From NCBI GenBank assembly GCA_013373005.1, contig JABXIP010000323.1, positions 1-13,723 on the forward strand: a DNA stretch of 13,723 bases. The letters are read 5' to 3'. Of this stretch, positions 6,428 to 13,723 are shown piece after piece. The translations under genes and the position numbers were made by a program. Within the stretch, counting starts at the first letter, position 1. Every line of letters begins with the position of its first letter. Origin of the DNA: Cytophagia bacterium (GTDB lineage: Bacteria; Bacteroidota; Bacteroidia; Cytophagales; Cyclobacteriaceae). Under the pieces are notes generated by a model that saw only the letters and a program-made list of their open reading frames with translations, did not search any database and had not been told where the DNA came from.

Positions 6428-8989
6428 CTATCTAGCTGCATAACCATCTACAATTCTGCCGAAGAAGATGGCATTCATCATCAGCTTATTGGTGCCATAC
6501 CAGAAGGCTCTAAAATTAGGGTTGTCTACAAGAGACACGACTCTACCCCGGCCTAAGCTACCCACTCTTATAGTAGAGGCGCCTTTCATGGCCTCTAAAT
6601 TGGCATCACTAATCCATCCGGAGACCAATGGCTCTTCGGTATAAACACCTGCGTTGGCAAACTTACTTTCCGAAGGTTCAATCAGTACCGTTCCTCTTTT
6701 GAAAACGGGTAGTTCATCTTTATAAAAGCCAAATGCCATTGGGTGAGATAATTCTAGTTTAGACATAAATACACCTCCAGGAATGTAAAGCGACCTGCTA
6801 TAGTTGCCGATTTGGTCATAGGTAATTTCTTCCGTTCCCGGGTACTCTACTTCTACTGCCTTAAGGCTGGTTAGTTTATTCCGAGACATCCACGGCACTG
6901 CTGAGCCAATCCCAACTAAGGTACCTCCATTACCAATCCACCGTTTTAGATTTTCCATTCCGGTTTCCGAAAGATTCAGACCTCCGGTAATAATTAGAGT
7001 ATTATATCTCTCTATGGCGCTTGAGGCTACTCTGTCTTCAGGAAGTTTGGTTACCAGCATTTGCATGCGGGTGTCTAGTAAGTGCCAAACTTCTCCGGCA
7101 TCATAAGAGCTTCCAGATTCAACTACCAAGGCTACTTCAGGCTTCTCTAAGGCAACAAAGGAGTTACTTCCCAGGCTTACTCCTCCCGTTAGACCACTTG
7201 AAAGAGCATGGATCTGAAGGCCATCAGTTTCTGCAATCTGCTGCATTTCATAATACAATTCGCTTTCACTGAGCGACTGATTAGCCACCGAAACCAGAAT
7301 GGTTCCTCTATCGAACTCAGTTTCTTCTGGCCCCATAAATTTGCTTGTAGCTACTTTTAACCTTACGCCTTTTTCAAGAAGCTTATTTGCAGCTCTTGGT
7401 GCGTAATATCCATGCCACTCGAATACATAGGCATAAGCACTCTGACCTCCCAAAACCTGACCTTTCGGAAATTCCATATTATCAACCTTACCACCCAGCT
7501 GGTTTCTGCTGTAGTCACGGCTACTCATTTCAGCATATTCTACGTTGAAAGCCATTGGGTAAGTCCAGCCAGATATGTCGTAGAAAAGGCTGTCTTGGAA
7601 TTCAGTTCTTTTCTCAAACATGGCTTTTATGAGCTTATAATTTCTTTGCTTTAGAGGGATTATATAGGAGTTGTCTTGTGTGAACTCCTGATCATTGAGC
7701 CTTATTTCACGTGAAGGGCGATAAAAATCAATTTCTTGAGCATTTAGTATTTCTGCCAAATGAAAGGCTCTCGCAGGATCTTTCTCAGCCTTAAAGATGT
7801 ATGCTTTCACATTGTCATTGTCTGCATCTCTAAGCACTCTTTTGTAAAAGTCTCTTTGATAGTCTAATAGCTCCTCTCTCATTTCTACCGAAGCTTTCCA
7901 GGTGGAGAGCGCAGTATTGAACTGATTCTTAATGGTAAATGGAAATCTCAATATTCCATTAACGCTTTCCTGTGCATGGCCTCTAGAGCTAGCTTGTTCA
8001 AAGAGAATTCCTATGCCACCATTAATGTCTGGGAATGTAGAACCCTTACCATAGTAGAAGTCGTCATAGCCTTCTTCGGTAAAATATAATGAGCCGATGC
8101 TATCTAATGCCTGTGCATGATAAGTGCCGATTTTCTTGGTCAACTCTTGATTCAATTCCGGGGTAAGTGGATGAGTCCTTTGCGGTACTCCGGGCTGAAA
8201 AAAGAAGGTAGAATTAGTGCCCATTTCATGGTGGTCTGTCAATACATTGGGTTTCCACTCATGGTATTTCGCTACCCTGTTTTTGGATTCTGGTTGCTGG
8301 ACTGGGAGCCAATCTCTGTTCAGATCGAACCAATAATGGTTGGTCCTTCCACCCGGCCAGACTTCACTATACTCTCTGTCCATTGGGTCTGGATTCACAT
8401 TCTTGCTTTTATGCATGTTGGCCCAGGTAGAAAAACGATTTAGTCCATCTGGGTTGAAGGATGGGTCTAATAATACCACGGAGTTTCTCAGCATGGCTTC
8501 AATCTCTGGTCCTTGCGCAGCTGCCAGATAATAGGCCACCAGCATGGAGGCATTCGAACCACTTGGCTCATTGCCATGAATGCTAAAGCCCATATAGTCT
8601 ACTACGGGCATTTTTTTTATGTCGAATTTATCGGCCTCGTTCGGATAGGTAAGCCAGACATGATCGCTTCTGATTTTATCGATTCCGATCTGATTTGTGG
8701 GGTGAGTAATGGTAAGAAGTACCTGAGGGCGGTCTTCGTGAGTGGTTCCAATTAGCTCTATAGTCACTCGGTCAGAAGCTTTGGCCAATTCTCTCATGTA
8801 CAGTACCAATTTGTCATGAGTAATATGCCATTCACCAACCTGATGACCTATTACAGATTCAGGGGTAGGAATTGCCGGATTGAAGGAAACATTTTGAGGT
8901 AAGTAATAGTCTAGCGTTATCTGACCAAATACTTGAATACCAGCACATAAGAAGAATGCACAAAGCAACCCAATCGATTTAGTTCTCAT
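6428..8989 (-). CDS. Secreted M14 family zinc carboxypeptidase with C-terminal amidotransferase-like domain
   Basis: Begun at ATG 8989, the protein has 853 aa and a clean signal peptide (MRTKSIGLLCAFFLCAGIQVFGQ). An in-frame GTG at 9031 would add 14 residues before the signal and is less likely. The M14 peptidase domain (about 45-370) has the zinc ligands H138 and E141 in SIHGNEPSGS, the third histidine in LTDHHEMG (253/254), substrate-binding NPDG and DLNRDW, and catalytic E331 in GILFEQASSRG. After a middle region of unassigned fold, residues about 610-720 (VALVVESGSS, YNTLIITGG, GGTLVGIGSAV) look like a class I glutamine-amidotransferase-like fold without an obvious catalytic Cys-His-Glu triad. 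The enzyme probably trims peptides in the periplasm or outside the cell. No C-terminal T9SS sorting domain is apparent. Confidence 0.92.
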   Translation of the reverse strand: MRTKSIGLLCAFFLCAGIQVFGQITLDYYLPQNVSFNPAIPTPESVIGHQVGEWHITHDKLVLYMRELAKASDRVTIELIGTTHEDRPQVLLTITHPTNQIGIDKIRSDHVWLTYPNEADKFDIKKMPVVDYMGFSIHGNEPSGSNASMLVAYYLAAAQGPEIEAMLRNSVVLLDPSFNPDGLNRFSTWANMHKSKNVNPDPMDREYSEVWPGGRTNHYWFDLNRDWLPVQQPESKNRVAKYHEWKPNVLTDHHEMGTNSTFFFQPGVPQRTHPLTPELNQELTKKIGTYHAQALDSIGSLYFTEEGYDDFYYGKGSTFPDINGGIGILFEQASSRGHAQESVNGILRFPFTIKNQFNTALSTWKASVEMREELLDYQRDFYKRVLRDADNDNVKAYIFKAEKDPARAFHLAEILNAQEIDFYRPSREIRLNDQEFTQDNSYIIPLKQRNYKLIKAMFEKRTEFQDSLFYDISGWTYPMAFNVEYAEMSSRDYSRNQLGGKVDNMEFPKGQVLGGQSAYAYVFEWHGYYAPRAANKLLEKGVRLKVATSKFMGPEETEFDRGTILVSVANQSLSESELYYEMQQIAETDGLQIHALSSGLTGGVSLGSNSFVALEKPEVALVVESGSSYDAGEVWHLLDTRMQMLVTKLPEDRVASSAIERYNTLIITGGLNLSETGMENLKRWIGNGGTLVGIGSAVPWMSRNKLTSLKAVEVEYPGTEEITYDQIGNYSRSLYIPGGVFMSKLELSHPMAFGFYKDELPVFKRGTVLIEPSESKFANAGVYTEEPLVSGWISDANLEAMKGASTIRVGSLGRGRVVSLVDNPNFRAFWYGTNKLMMNAIFFGRIVDGYAAR

Positions 8990-9379
8990 AGTATCGAAGT
9001 TCTCAAAAGGCAATATACTGATAACCTTCACTTAATGAAACATGCGTGGTTTTTAGAAGGTCAAGTTGAATTGACAAAAAAGCCAAAAAAATGGGTGCTT
9101 GGAAAATCATTTCTACCTATTTTTGAGGCAGAATAGAGTGATGAACGGTAAATACTGTTGCTATTGATGAATGGTCTTTGCTTTAAAAACTTTACTCATT
9201 CAAACTCATCCCTGGAAAGTAAATACACTTAAACAAACCAATGTTAAGAATAGGTTAAAGCAGGTACTGATTCGTAGCGAAATCATAACATTTGTCAAAC
9301 AGTCATGACCTGTCTTCCCTTTAGATTTGTTAAAAATTCTTAACGACTAAAAAAGAATCTTTATTAACTAATTATAACT
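8990..9379. other. 390-bp divergent intergenic region
   Basis: This region separates the minus-strand peptidase from the plus-strand TonB-dependent receptor. It holds the receptor's candidate -7 element at 9322-9329 and a second TAnnTTTG match at 9118-9125 that is 254 nt from the receptor start and less convincing. GTTAA cores recur at 9243, 9254 and 9329, and GTTAAGAAT at 9243-9251 is exactly inverted at 9336-9344. I found no perfect minus-strand -7 match for the peptidase, no small ORF worth calling and no RNA gene. Confidence 0.5.
9322..9329 (+). promoter_or_regulatory. Candidate -7 promoter element of the TonB-receptor operon (TAGATTTG)
   Basis: TAGATTTG is a perfect TAnnTTTG match 50 nt before the receptor ATG, predicting a leader of about 45 nt that is very A/T-rich. 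A TTTG at 9291-9294 would be the nearest -33-like element, but its spacing of 27 nt is longer than normal. The interrupted palindrome 9329-9344 (GTTAA...TTAAC) sits at the expected transcript start. Confidence 0.45.
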
Positions 9380-11926
9380 ATGAGGAAACAATTACTAGTC
9401 TTAATGACATTTGTTTTGTCCTTCGCTACAGCATTTGCTCAAAGTGGTGTGGTGCAAGGTAGATTGCTCGATGCAGAAACCGGAGAAGGTGTTTTCGGTG
9501 CATCTGTATTGGTAGTGGGTACTACCAAAGGTGCAGTTTCTGATGTGGATGGTAGATTTAGAATCGCCAATCTTTCAGGAAATGTTACATTCAGAATTTC
9601 TTACATCGGTTACGATCAAATCACTATTGAAAGAACTGTATCTGGAGATATTGATTTGGGAGACATTGAATTGGTACCGAACGTTATCGCTCTTGATCAG
9701 ATCGAGGTGATTGCTTCAGTAGCCGAAGAAAGAAAAACTCCAGTTGCTATTTCGACTATCAAAGCTATTCAGATCATCGAGAGAGCAAGTAATCAGGAAT
9801 TCCCTGAGTTATTGAAATCTACTCCTGGTGTTTACGCTACTAAGTCTGGTGGTGGATATGGTGACTCTAGAATTAACCTTAGAGGTTTTAATTCTGAGAA
9901 CGTAGCCGTATTAATCAACGGTGTGCCTGTAAACGACATGGAGAATGGTAGAGTTTACTGGTCTAACTGGGCCGGTTTAACAGACGTTACTCAGTCTATG
10001 CAGGTTCAAAGAGGTCTTGGTGCTTCTAAAGTGGCGGTACCTTCAATTGGTGGTACTATCAACATTTTGACTAAAACCACTGATGCTAAGAAAGGCGGAT
10101 ATTTCTCTGCTTCTACGGGTAACAATGCTTACTCTAAGCTTTCTTTTGGTCTTTCTACTGGTTTGACAGAAGAAGGATGGGCAGTAACCCTTTCAGGTGC
10201 TAAAATTCAAGGTGATGGTTTCGTAGATGGAACTTGGTTCGAAGGGTACAACTACTTCTTCAACGTAACTAAGCAAATCAACAATAACCACATCCTTTCA
10301 TTGACAGGTTTTGGTGCTCCACAGAAGCACGGTCAAAGAGAGTCAAGAGCAAACATCCAATATTGGAGAAATGCTCCTGAGCCACTCAAGTGGAATCCTG
10401 ATTATGGTATACTAGGTGGTGAAATTCTTTCTGTTGAAGATAACTTCTACCACAAGCCTCAGTTCTCATTGAACCACTACTGGACTATCAATGACAAGTC
10501 TGAGCTTTCTACTGCAGTTTACGCTTCTTACGGAACTGGTGGAGGTGGAGGAAACTTAGGTTTCTCTAACATTACTGCTCCAAGAATTTCAGGAACTTAC
10601 AGCCCGATCGATTTTGATGCATTGGTTGCTCAAAATGAGGCTAATGTTGATGGATCTGCTTCTGTTGCTCTTAGGGCTTCGAGAAACGACCACAAATGGT
10701 ATGGTGTTTTGAGTAGCTACTCAAACGAAATCAACAACAACCTTAAGTTATTGGTTGGTGCTGATCTGAGATGGTATAAGGGTATTCACTTCAGAGAAAT
10801 TACTCACCTTCTTGGCGCTGAGTACTATATCGATAATAGTGATGTAAACCAACCTAACAAAGCTGTTAGAGTAGGTGATAAGTATAGCTATTACAACGAT
10901 GGTATTGTAAACTGGACTGGTGCTTTTGGTCAGTTGGAGTACACTAAAGATAAGCTTGCAGCTTTCTTCTCAGGTGCTATTTCAAACACTGGTTACAAAA
11001 GAGTTGACTATTTCAACTACTTAGATTCAGATCCTAACCAAACTTCAGACGTTCAAAACTTCATCGGTTTCCAAACTAAAGGTGGTGTTAACTACAACCT
11101 GACTGCAAACCACAATGTGTTCGCTAACCTTGGATACTTTGAGAAGGCTCCAATCTTCGATAACGTATTCCAGAACTTCGTTAACGATGTAAACCCTGAT
11201 GCTGAGAATGAGAAAATCACTTCTTACGAAATTGGTTATAGCTATAGAAGTGCTGTATTCAACGCTAACGTAAACCTTTACAGAACTCAGTGGAAAGACA
11301 GAGCATTTATCAGATCTCTTAGAGGTGCAGGTGGAGAGGACTTCTTCGCTAACCTTAAAGGTGTGAATGCAATTCACCAAGGTGTTGAAGTAGACTTCGT
11401 TTACTCTCCATCTACTAACTTCAAAGCTACCGGTATGGTGTCTGTGGGTGACTGGGAATGGCAAAATGACCTTCTTGGTGTAGAAGTTTTCGATGGTCAG
11501 ACTCAAATTGATGGTCCTTTTGACTTGGCTATTGCAGGTTTGAAAGTAGGTGATGCTGCTCAAACTACTGCAGCCTTCGGTATTGAGTACAACATCGTTC
11601 CTGATGTGAAAGTATCCATCGATTACAACTACTACGCAAATCTTTATGCTCAGTACGATCCTTTGACAAGAAGAACTACTGACGTTGGTCAAGGTACTGC
11701 CGATGAGTCTTGGAAACTTCCTTCATGGAGCACAATTGACTTGAGATTGAAGTATGACTTCAAATTCGGTGACTTCGATGCTACATTGTTCGGTAACGTG
11801 AACAACTTGTTAGATACAGAATACATTGCGGATGCTATTGATGGTTCAAACCACAATGCAGCGTCTTCTTCAGTATGGTTTGGCCAAGGCAGAACCTGGA
11901 CTGGTGGTTTAAGACTAAACTTCTAA
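9380..11926 (+). CDS. TonB-dependent outer-membrane receptor
   Basis: An 848-aa outer-membrane receptor for energy-dependent import of an unknown ligand. Signal peptide 1-20 (MRKQLLVLMTFVLSFATAFA), then a carboxypeptidase-regulatory-like beta-sandwich (about 22-100: GRLLDAETGEGVFGASVLVVGTT, SDVDGRFRI, FRISYIGY), a plug domain (about 118-232: ELLKSTPGVYA, INLRGFNSENVAVLINGVPVND, VQRGLGASKVAVPSIGGTINI) and a beta-barrel ending in the aromatic C-terminus GGLRLNF. It is shorter than typical SusC proteins (about 1000 aa) and no SusD gene follows. A repeat-containing lipoprotein gene starts 19 nt after the stop and is surely cotranscribed. Many sense codons end in the pattern AAC, TTC, TAC, GGT, GCT, suggesting high expression. 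The substrate cannot be told from sequence. Confidence 0.95.
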   Translation: MRKQLLVLMTFVLSFATAFAQSGVVQGRLLDAETGEGVFGASVLVVGTTKGAVSDVDGRFRIANLSGNVTFRISYIGYDQITIERTVSGDIDLGDIELVPNVIALDQIEVIASVAEERKTPVAISTIKAIQIIERASNQEFPELLKSTPGVYATKSGGGYGDSRINLRGFNSENVAVLINGVPVNDMENGRVYWSNWAGLTDVTQSMQVQRGLGASKVAVPSIGGTINILTKTTDAKKGGYFSASTGNNAYSKLSFGLSTGLTEEGWAVTLSGAKIQGDGFVDGTWFEGYNYFFNVTKQINNNHILSLTGFGAPQKHGQRESRANIQYWRNAPEPLKWNPDYGILGGEILSVEDNFYHKPQFSLNHYWTINDKSELSTAVYASYGTGGGGGNLGFSNITAPRISGTYSPIDFDALVAQNEANVDGSASVALRASRNDHKWYGVLSSYSNEINNNLKLLVGADLRWYKGIHFREITHLLGAEYYIDNSDVNQPNKAVRVGDKYSYYNDGIVNWTGAFGQLEYTKDKLAAFFSGAISNTGYKRVDYFNYLDSDPNQTSDVQNFIGFQTKGGVNYNLTANHNVFANLGYFEKAPIFDNVFQNFVNDVNPDAENEKITSYEIGYSYRSAVFNANVNLYRTQWKDRAFIRSLRGAGGEDFFANLKGVNAIHQGVEVDFVYSPSTNFKATGMVSVGDWEWQNDLLGVEVFDGQTQIDGPFDLAIAGLKVGDAAQTTAAFGIEYNIVPDVKVSIDYNYYANLYAQYDPLTRRTTDVGQGTADESWKLPSWSTIDLRLKYDFKFGDFDATLFGNVNNLLDTEYIADAIDGSNHNAASSSVWFGQGRTWTGGLRLNF

Positions 11927-11945
11927 TTGAAAAGACAACAAGAAA

Positions 11946-13091
11946 ATGAAATACTTAAATAAACTTAATCTTGTCGCTTTGCTAATGGCTGTTGCCATTG
12001 TTTCATGCGATCCTTTAGAGGATACTTTCGCAGAATTAGATGCAAATACTGATACTGCGATCTCTGCCGATATGGTATTGACTCTTGAAGATGACGATTA
12101 TGAGTTGTTGGAAGATGCGCCTGGTGGAGCTGGAGCTGCACAGTATAAGAATTTCGATTCTCCAGATGAGCCAAGAACTTTGATTCCTGTGATTCTTGAT
12201 TCTAAATTCCCTCACTTGGGTAACGGATCATCAGCCTTGGTTACTTACGATTATTATTCTCCAATAAGAGTGAATAATGAGATTTCGCATACCGTAACCG
12301 CTCAGGAGTATCAGGATATGGGTCAGACTTTTGGCAACTTCAACGATGATGGAGATATCATTGCTGCTGCTAACTTCTTATACCCAGATGCTGAAGAGGA
12401 GGATCTTTTGACCCTCACTTACGACTACTATGCTTCAGGTTCTGTTTCGCAAAGAACAAGCAAAGTAGCTCGTTTGAATGGTTTCTGGTATATCTCATAT
12501 GAGCCAACCCAAGATGATTATAGATTTATGGGTCAGGCTTACAATAACTTCGATAGCCGTACTACTGGTAGAAATAGAATGGGAGTTCTATTGACTAACA
12601 AATACCCATTTGCTGACGAAGGAGATGTTAAAACAGCAGTATTCACATACACTTATGTACCTAGCGGAGGATCTAGACAATATGAGGACTTCCTTGTAGC
12701 CTATGAATTTGATGGTTCTGCTTGGGTAGGTGTAGAAGATGTGACTGCTCAGTCTCTTCAGTTTGGTAATGAAGATGGTACTTGGGTTCCAGACAATACT
12801 ATTAAGTATGTTCTTTCTGGAGCAGACTATAGCACAATTGGTGCTCAATATGCTGGAACAGCCTGGGGTGATAACCTAAATACTTACGGTAACTTCAGTA
12901 GAACTGGAGGTAGTACTTCTTGGAGTGATGACCTGATGGTTGAAGCTCTTGGCTTCCTTTTGAACAGTGGTGGATTTGTTACCACAGATGGTCAGAAGTA
13001 CGTACTTACTGTTGTAGTATACAATGGCGCCACAGTTACTGAAGACTGGAGTCTTATCCGTGAAAATGGTGAGTGGGTCTTGAACGACTAA
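11946..13091 (+). CDS. Lipoprotein with about four divergent repeats of one domain
   Basis: A 381-aa predicted lipoprotein: short basic N-terminus, hydrophobic core and lipobox AIVSC with lipidated C21. It is not SusD-like. The mature part is highly acidic and contains about four imperfect copies of a 65-90-residue unit, at about 46-113, 119-185, 189-264 and 291-381. Each copy starts with a D/E-Y-x-x-x-G-like turn and a short NF element (YKNFDS, FGNFND, YNNFDS, YGNFSR). A hydrophobic helix or strand follows (IPVILDSKFP, IAAANFLYPD, MGVLLTNKYP, MVEALGFLLN), then a tyrosine-rich strand (LVTYDYYS, LTLTYDYYA, FTYTYVPSG, LTVVVYNGA) and, in the later copies, a terminal W-containing strand. I do not recognise the family. 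The position behind the receptor suggests a surface-exposed or periplasmic ligand-binding partner; that is inference. Confidence 0.85.
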   Translation: MKYLNKLNLVALLMAVAIVSCDPLEDTFAELDANTDTAISADMVLTLEDDDYELLEDAPGGAGAAQYKNFDSPDEPRTLIPVILDSKFPHLGNGSSALVTYDYYSPIRVNNEISHTVTAQEYQDMGQTFGNFNDDGDIIAAANFLYPDAEEEDLLTLTYDYYASGSVSQRTSKVARLNGFWYISYEPTQDDYRFMGQAYNNFDSRTTGRNRMGVLLTNKYPFADEGDVKTAVFTYTYVPSGGSRQYEDFLVAYEFDGSAWVGVEDVTAQSLQFGNEDGTWVPDNTIKYVLSGADYSTIGAQYAGTAWGDNLNTYGNFSRTGGSTSWSDDLMVEALGFLLNSGGFVTTDGQKYVLTVVVYNGATVTEDWSLIRENGEWVLND

Positions 13092-13114
13092 ACCATTTCA
13101 AAATATTTTTGTCT

Positions 13115-13146
13115 AAAAGTCCTGGGGGTCTCCTCAGGACTTTTTT
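13115..13146 (+). terminator. Intrinsic terminator of the receptor-lipoprotein operon
   Basis: AAAAGTCCTG (13115-13124) pairs perfectly with CAGGACTTTT (13135-13144). The loop can close further through GGG/CCT pairs to a 4-nt loop, giving a stem of up to 13 bp followed by a run of six T. It begins 23 nt after the lipoprotein stop and ends the two-gene transcription unit. Confidence 0.9.
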
Positions 13147-13170
13147 GTTGTGTGTCGAGCTAACACAAAG

Positions 13171-13191
13171 AGTTCTATAAGCGGTAGAACT
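13171..13191. promoter_or_regulatory. 7+7-bp inverted repeat upstream of the efflux adaptor (candidate operator)
   Basis: AGTTCTA (13171-13177) and TAGAACT (13185-13191) are perfect inverted arms with a 7-nt spacer. They end 18 nt upstream of the candidate -7 box at 13210. The 8-mer TAGAACTA at 13185-13192 recurs at 13292-13299, just before the adaptor start. The layout suits a dimeric regulator of an efflux operon, but no regulator gene is in view. Confidence 0.3.
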
Positions 13192-13209
13192 AAATCTGTC
13201 GTCTCGCGT

Positions 13210-13217
13210 TAATTTTG
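13210..13217 (+). promoter_or_regulatory. Candidate -7 promoter element of the efflux adaptor gene (TAATTTTG)
   Basis: TAATTTTG matches TAnnTTTG perfectly, 99 nt before the adaptor ATG and downstream of the previous operon's terminator. It predicts a leader of about 90 nt that contains a (GA)6 tract at 13265-13276. No clear -33 TTG is seen. Confidence 0.35.
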
Positions 13218-13316
13218 CAGAACAAATAAATGCCTTTAGTGTCTTATGAGGTAGGATTTTCCCCGAGAGAGAGAGACGCTTATCTAACTACTAGAACTAC
13301 TAATGCACCTTAAACA

Positions 13317-13723
13317 ATGAGTAAAACATCTAGATTTATTGTAGTAATCATTATCATTTTAGCTTTGGCAGCTTGGGTTATTTATCCGAGAATGGATGAA
13401 GTTTTAGGTACAGGTTCTGATGCTGCAGCACAAGCCTCACCAGCAATGACAGGCCCGAGAGTACTTCCGGTAAGCGGAATGGTGGTTTCTCCAAAGTTGC
13501 TCGAAAATAAAGTCAAAGTTACAGGTTCTATTCTGCCCAATGAATCTCTTGAACTTAAGAGTGAGGTTTCCGGTCTCGTAACAAAAATCCATTTCAAAGA
13601 AGGGCAAAAGGTAACCAAAGGTACTTTGTTAGTTAGTTTGAAGAATGACCAACTTCAGGCTCAACGTGAGAAGTTAAAGTTCAGTAGAAAATTGGCTCAG
13701 GAAACTGAGAGACGTCAGAAACT
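13317..13723 (+). CDS. RND efflux periplasmic adaptor subunit (membrane fusion protein), 3'-truncated
   Basis: The frame opens at ATG 13317 and runs off the window end after about 135 residues. An N-terminal membrane anchor (FIVVIIIILALAAWVIY) is followed by a flexible Ala/Pro/Ser linker. Then comes the first barrel/lipoyl half: VTGSILPNESLELKSEVSGLVTKIHFKEGQKVTKGTLLVSL, and the start of the alpha-helical hairpin (QLQAQREKLKFSRKLAQE). This is the standard HlyD/AcrA-type layout. Such adaptors link an inner-membrane RND pump to an outer-membrane channel; the pump and channel genes would be expected downstream, outside the window. The upstream gene ends in a strong terminator, so this gene needs its own promoter. 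Confidence 0.9.
   Translation, partial: MSKTSRFIVVIIIILALAAWVIYPRMDEVLGTGSDAAAQASPAMTGPRVLPVSGMVVSPKLLENKVKVTGSILPNESLELKSEVSGLVTKIHFKEGQKVTKGTLLVSLKNDQLQAQREKLKFSRKLAQETERRQK

Noticed and set aside
9118..9125. TATTTTTG as promoter of the receptor operon
   Set aside because: It is 254 nt from the start codon with a 16-nt spacing to the nearest TTG; the box at 9322 is much closer and preferred.
11045..11692. 215-residue minus-strand open frame inside the TonB receptor
   Set aside because: It is a mirror of a strongly supported beta-barrel coding region; its Ser/Val-rich composition comes from the complement of the receptor's codons.
11946..13091. SusD-like nutrient-binding lipoprotein
   Set aside because: Length (381 aa), absence of helical TPR-like SusD motifs and the clear internal repeats argue against SusD.
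13104..13111. TATTTTTG, a perfect -7 match after the lipoprotein stop
   Set aside because: It is followed at once by the intrinsic terminator at 13115-13146, so any transcript from it would stop immediately; chance in an A/T-rich stretch is more likely.
13382..13618. Minus-strand open frame over the start of the efflux adaptor
   Set aside because: The plus strand encodes a clear membrane anchor and lipoyl-like domain here, so the minus-strand frame is a shadow.

Overview
The window looks like chromosomal DNA of a Bacteroidota bacterium, probably from the Cytophagales (Roseivirga/Fulvivirga-like by feel; this was not tested). The reasons are: a TonB-dependent receptor with an N-terminal carboxypeptidase-regulatory-like domain, several perfect matches to the Bacteroidota -7 promoter element TAnnTTTG just upstream of genes, near absence of Shine-Dalgarno sequences, and moderately AT-rich DNA. 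I saw no rRNA, tRNA, CRISPR array, insertion sequence or phage gene.

Layout: (1) 1-1835, plus strand, a tight three-gene cluster: the 3' part of a saccharopine (lysine-forming)/alanine dehydrogenase-like oxidoreductase, deoC (deoxyribose-phosphate aldolase) and an acylphosphatase, each junction overlapping by 17 nt. (2) 1832-9031, minus strand, seven genes. In transcription order they are a secreted M14 zinc carboxypeptidase with a C-terminal amidotransferase-like domain, an OmpR-type response regulator and its sensor histidine kinase (17-nt overlap), a UspA-like small protein, a lipocalin-like exported protein and a DUF1275 membrane protein (the last three translationally coupled), and an unrecognised 169-aa protein that converges on the acylphosphatase with a 4-nt overlap. 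(3) 9380-13146, plus strand, a self-contained two-gene unit with its own candidate promoter and a strong intrinsic terminator: a TonB-dependent receptor followed by a lipoprotein made of about four divergent copies of one domain. (4) 13317 to the end, plus strand, the 5' part of an RND-efflux periplasmic adaptor gene.

Two places deserve most attention. The receptor/lipoprotein pair resembles a SusCD arrangement, but the second gene is not SusD-like; it is an internally repeated lipoprotein of no family I recognise. The 122-bp gap between the histidine kinase and the UspA-like gene carries a TAnnTTTG box, a direct repeat with an 11-bp period (the geometry bound by OmpR/PhoB-family regulators) at activator distance, and a 9+9-bp dyad touching the start codon. 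Together they suggest that the downstream USP-like/lipocalin-like/DUF1275 operon is a target of the adjacent two-component system.
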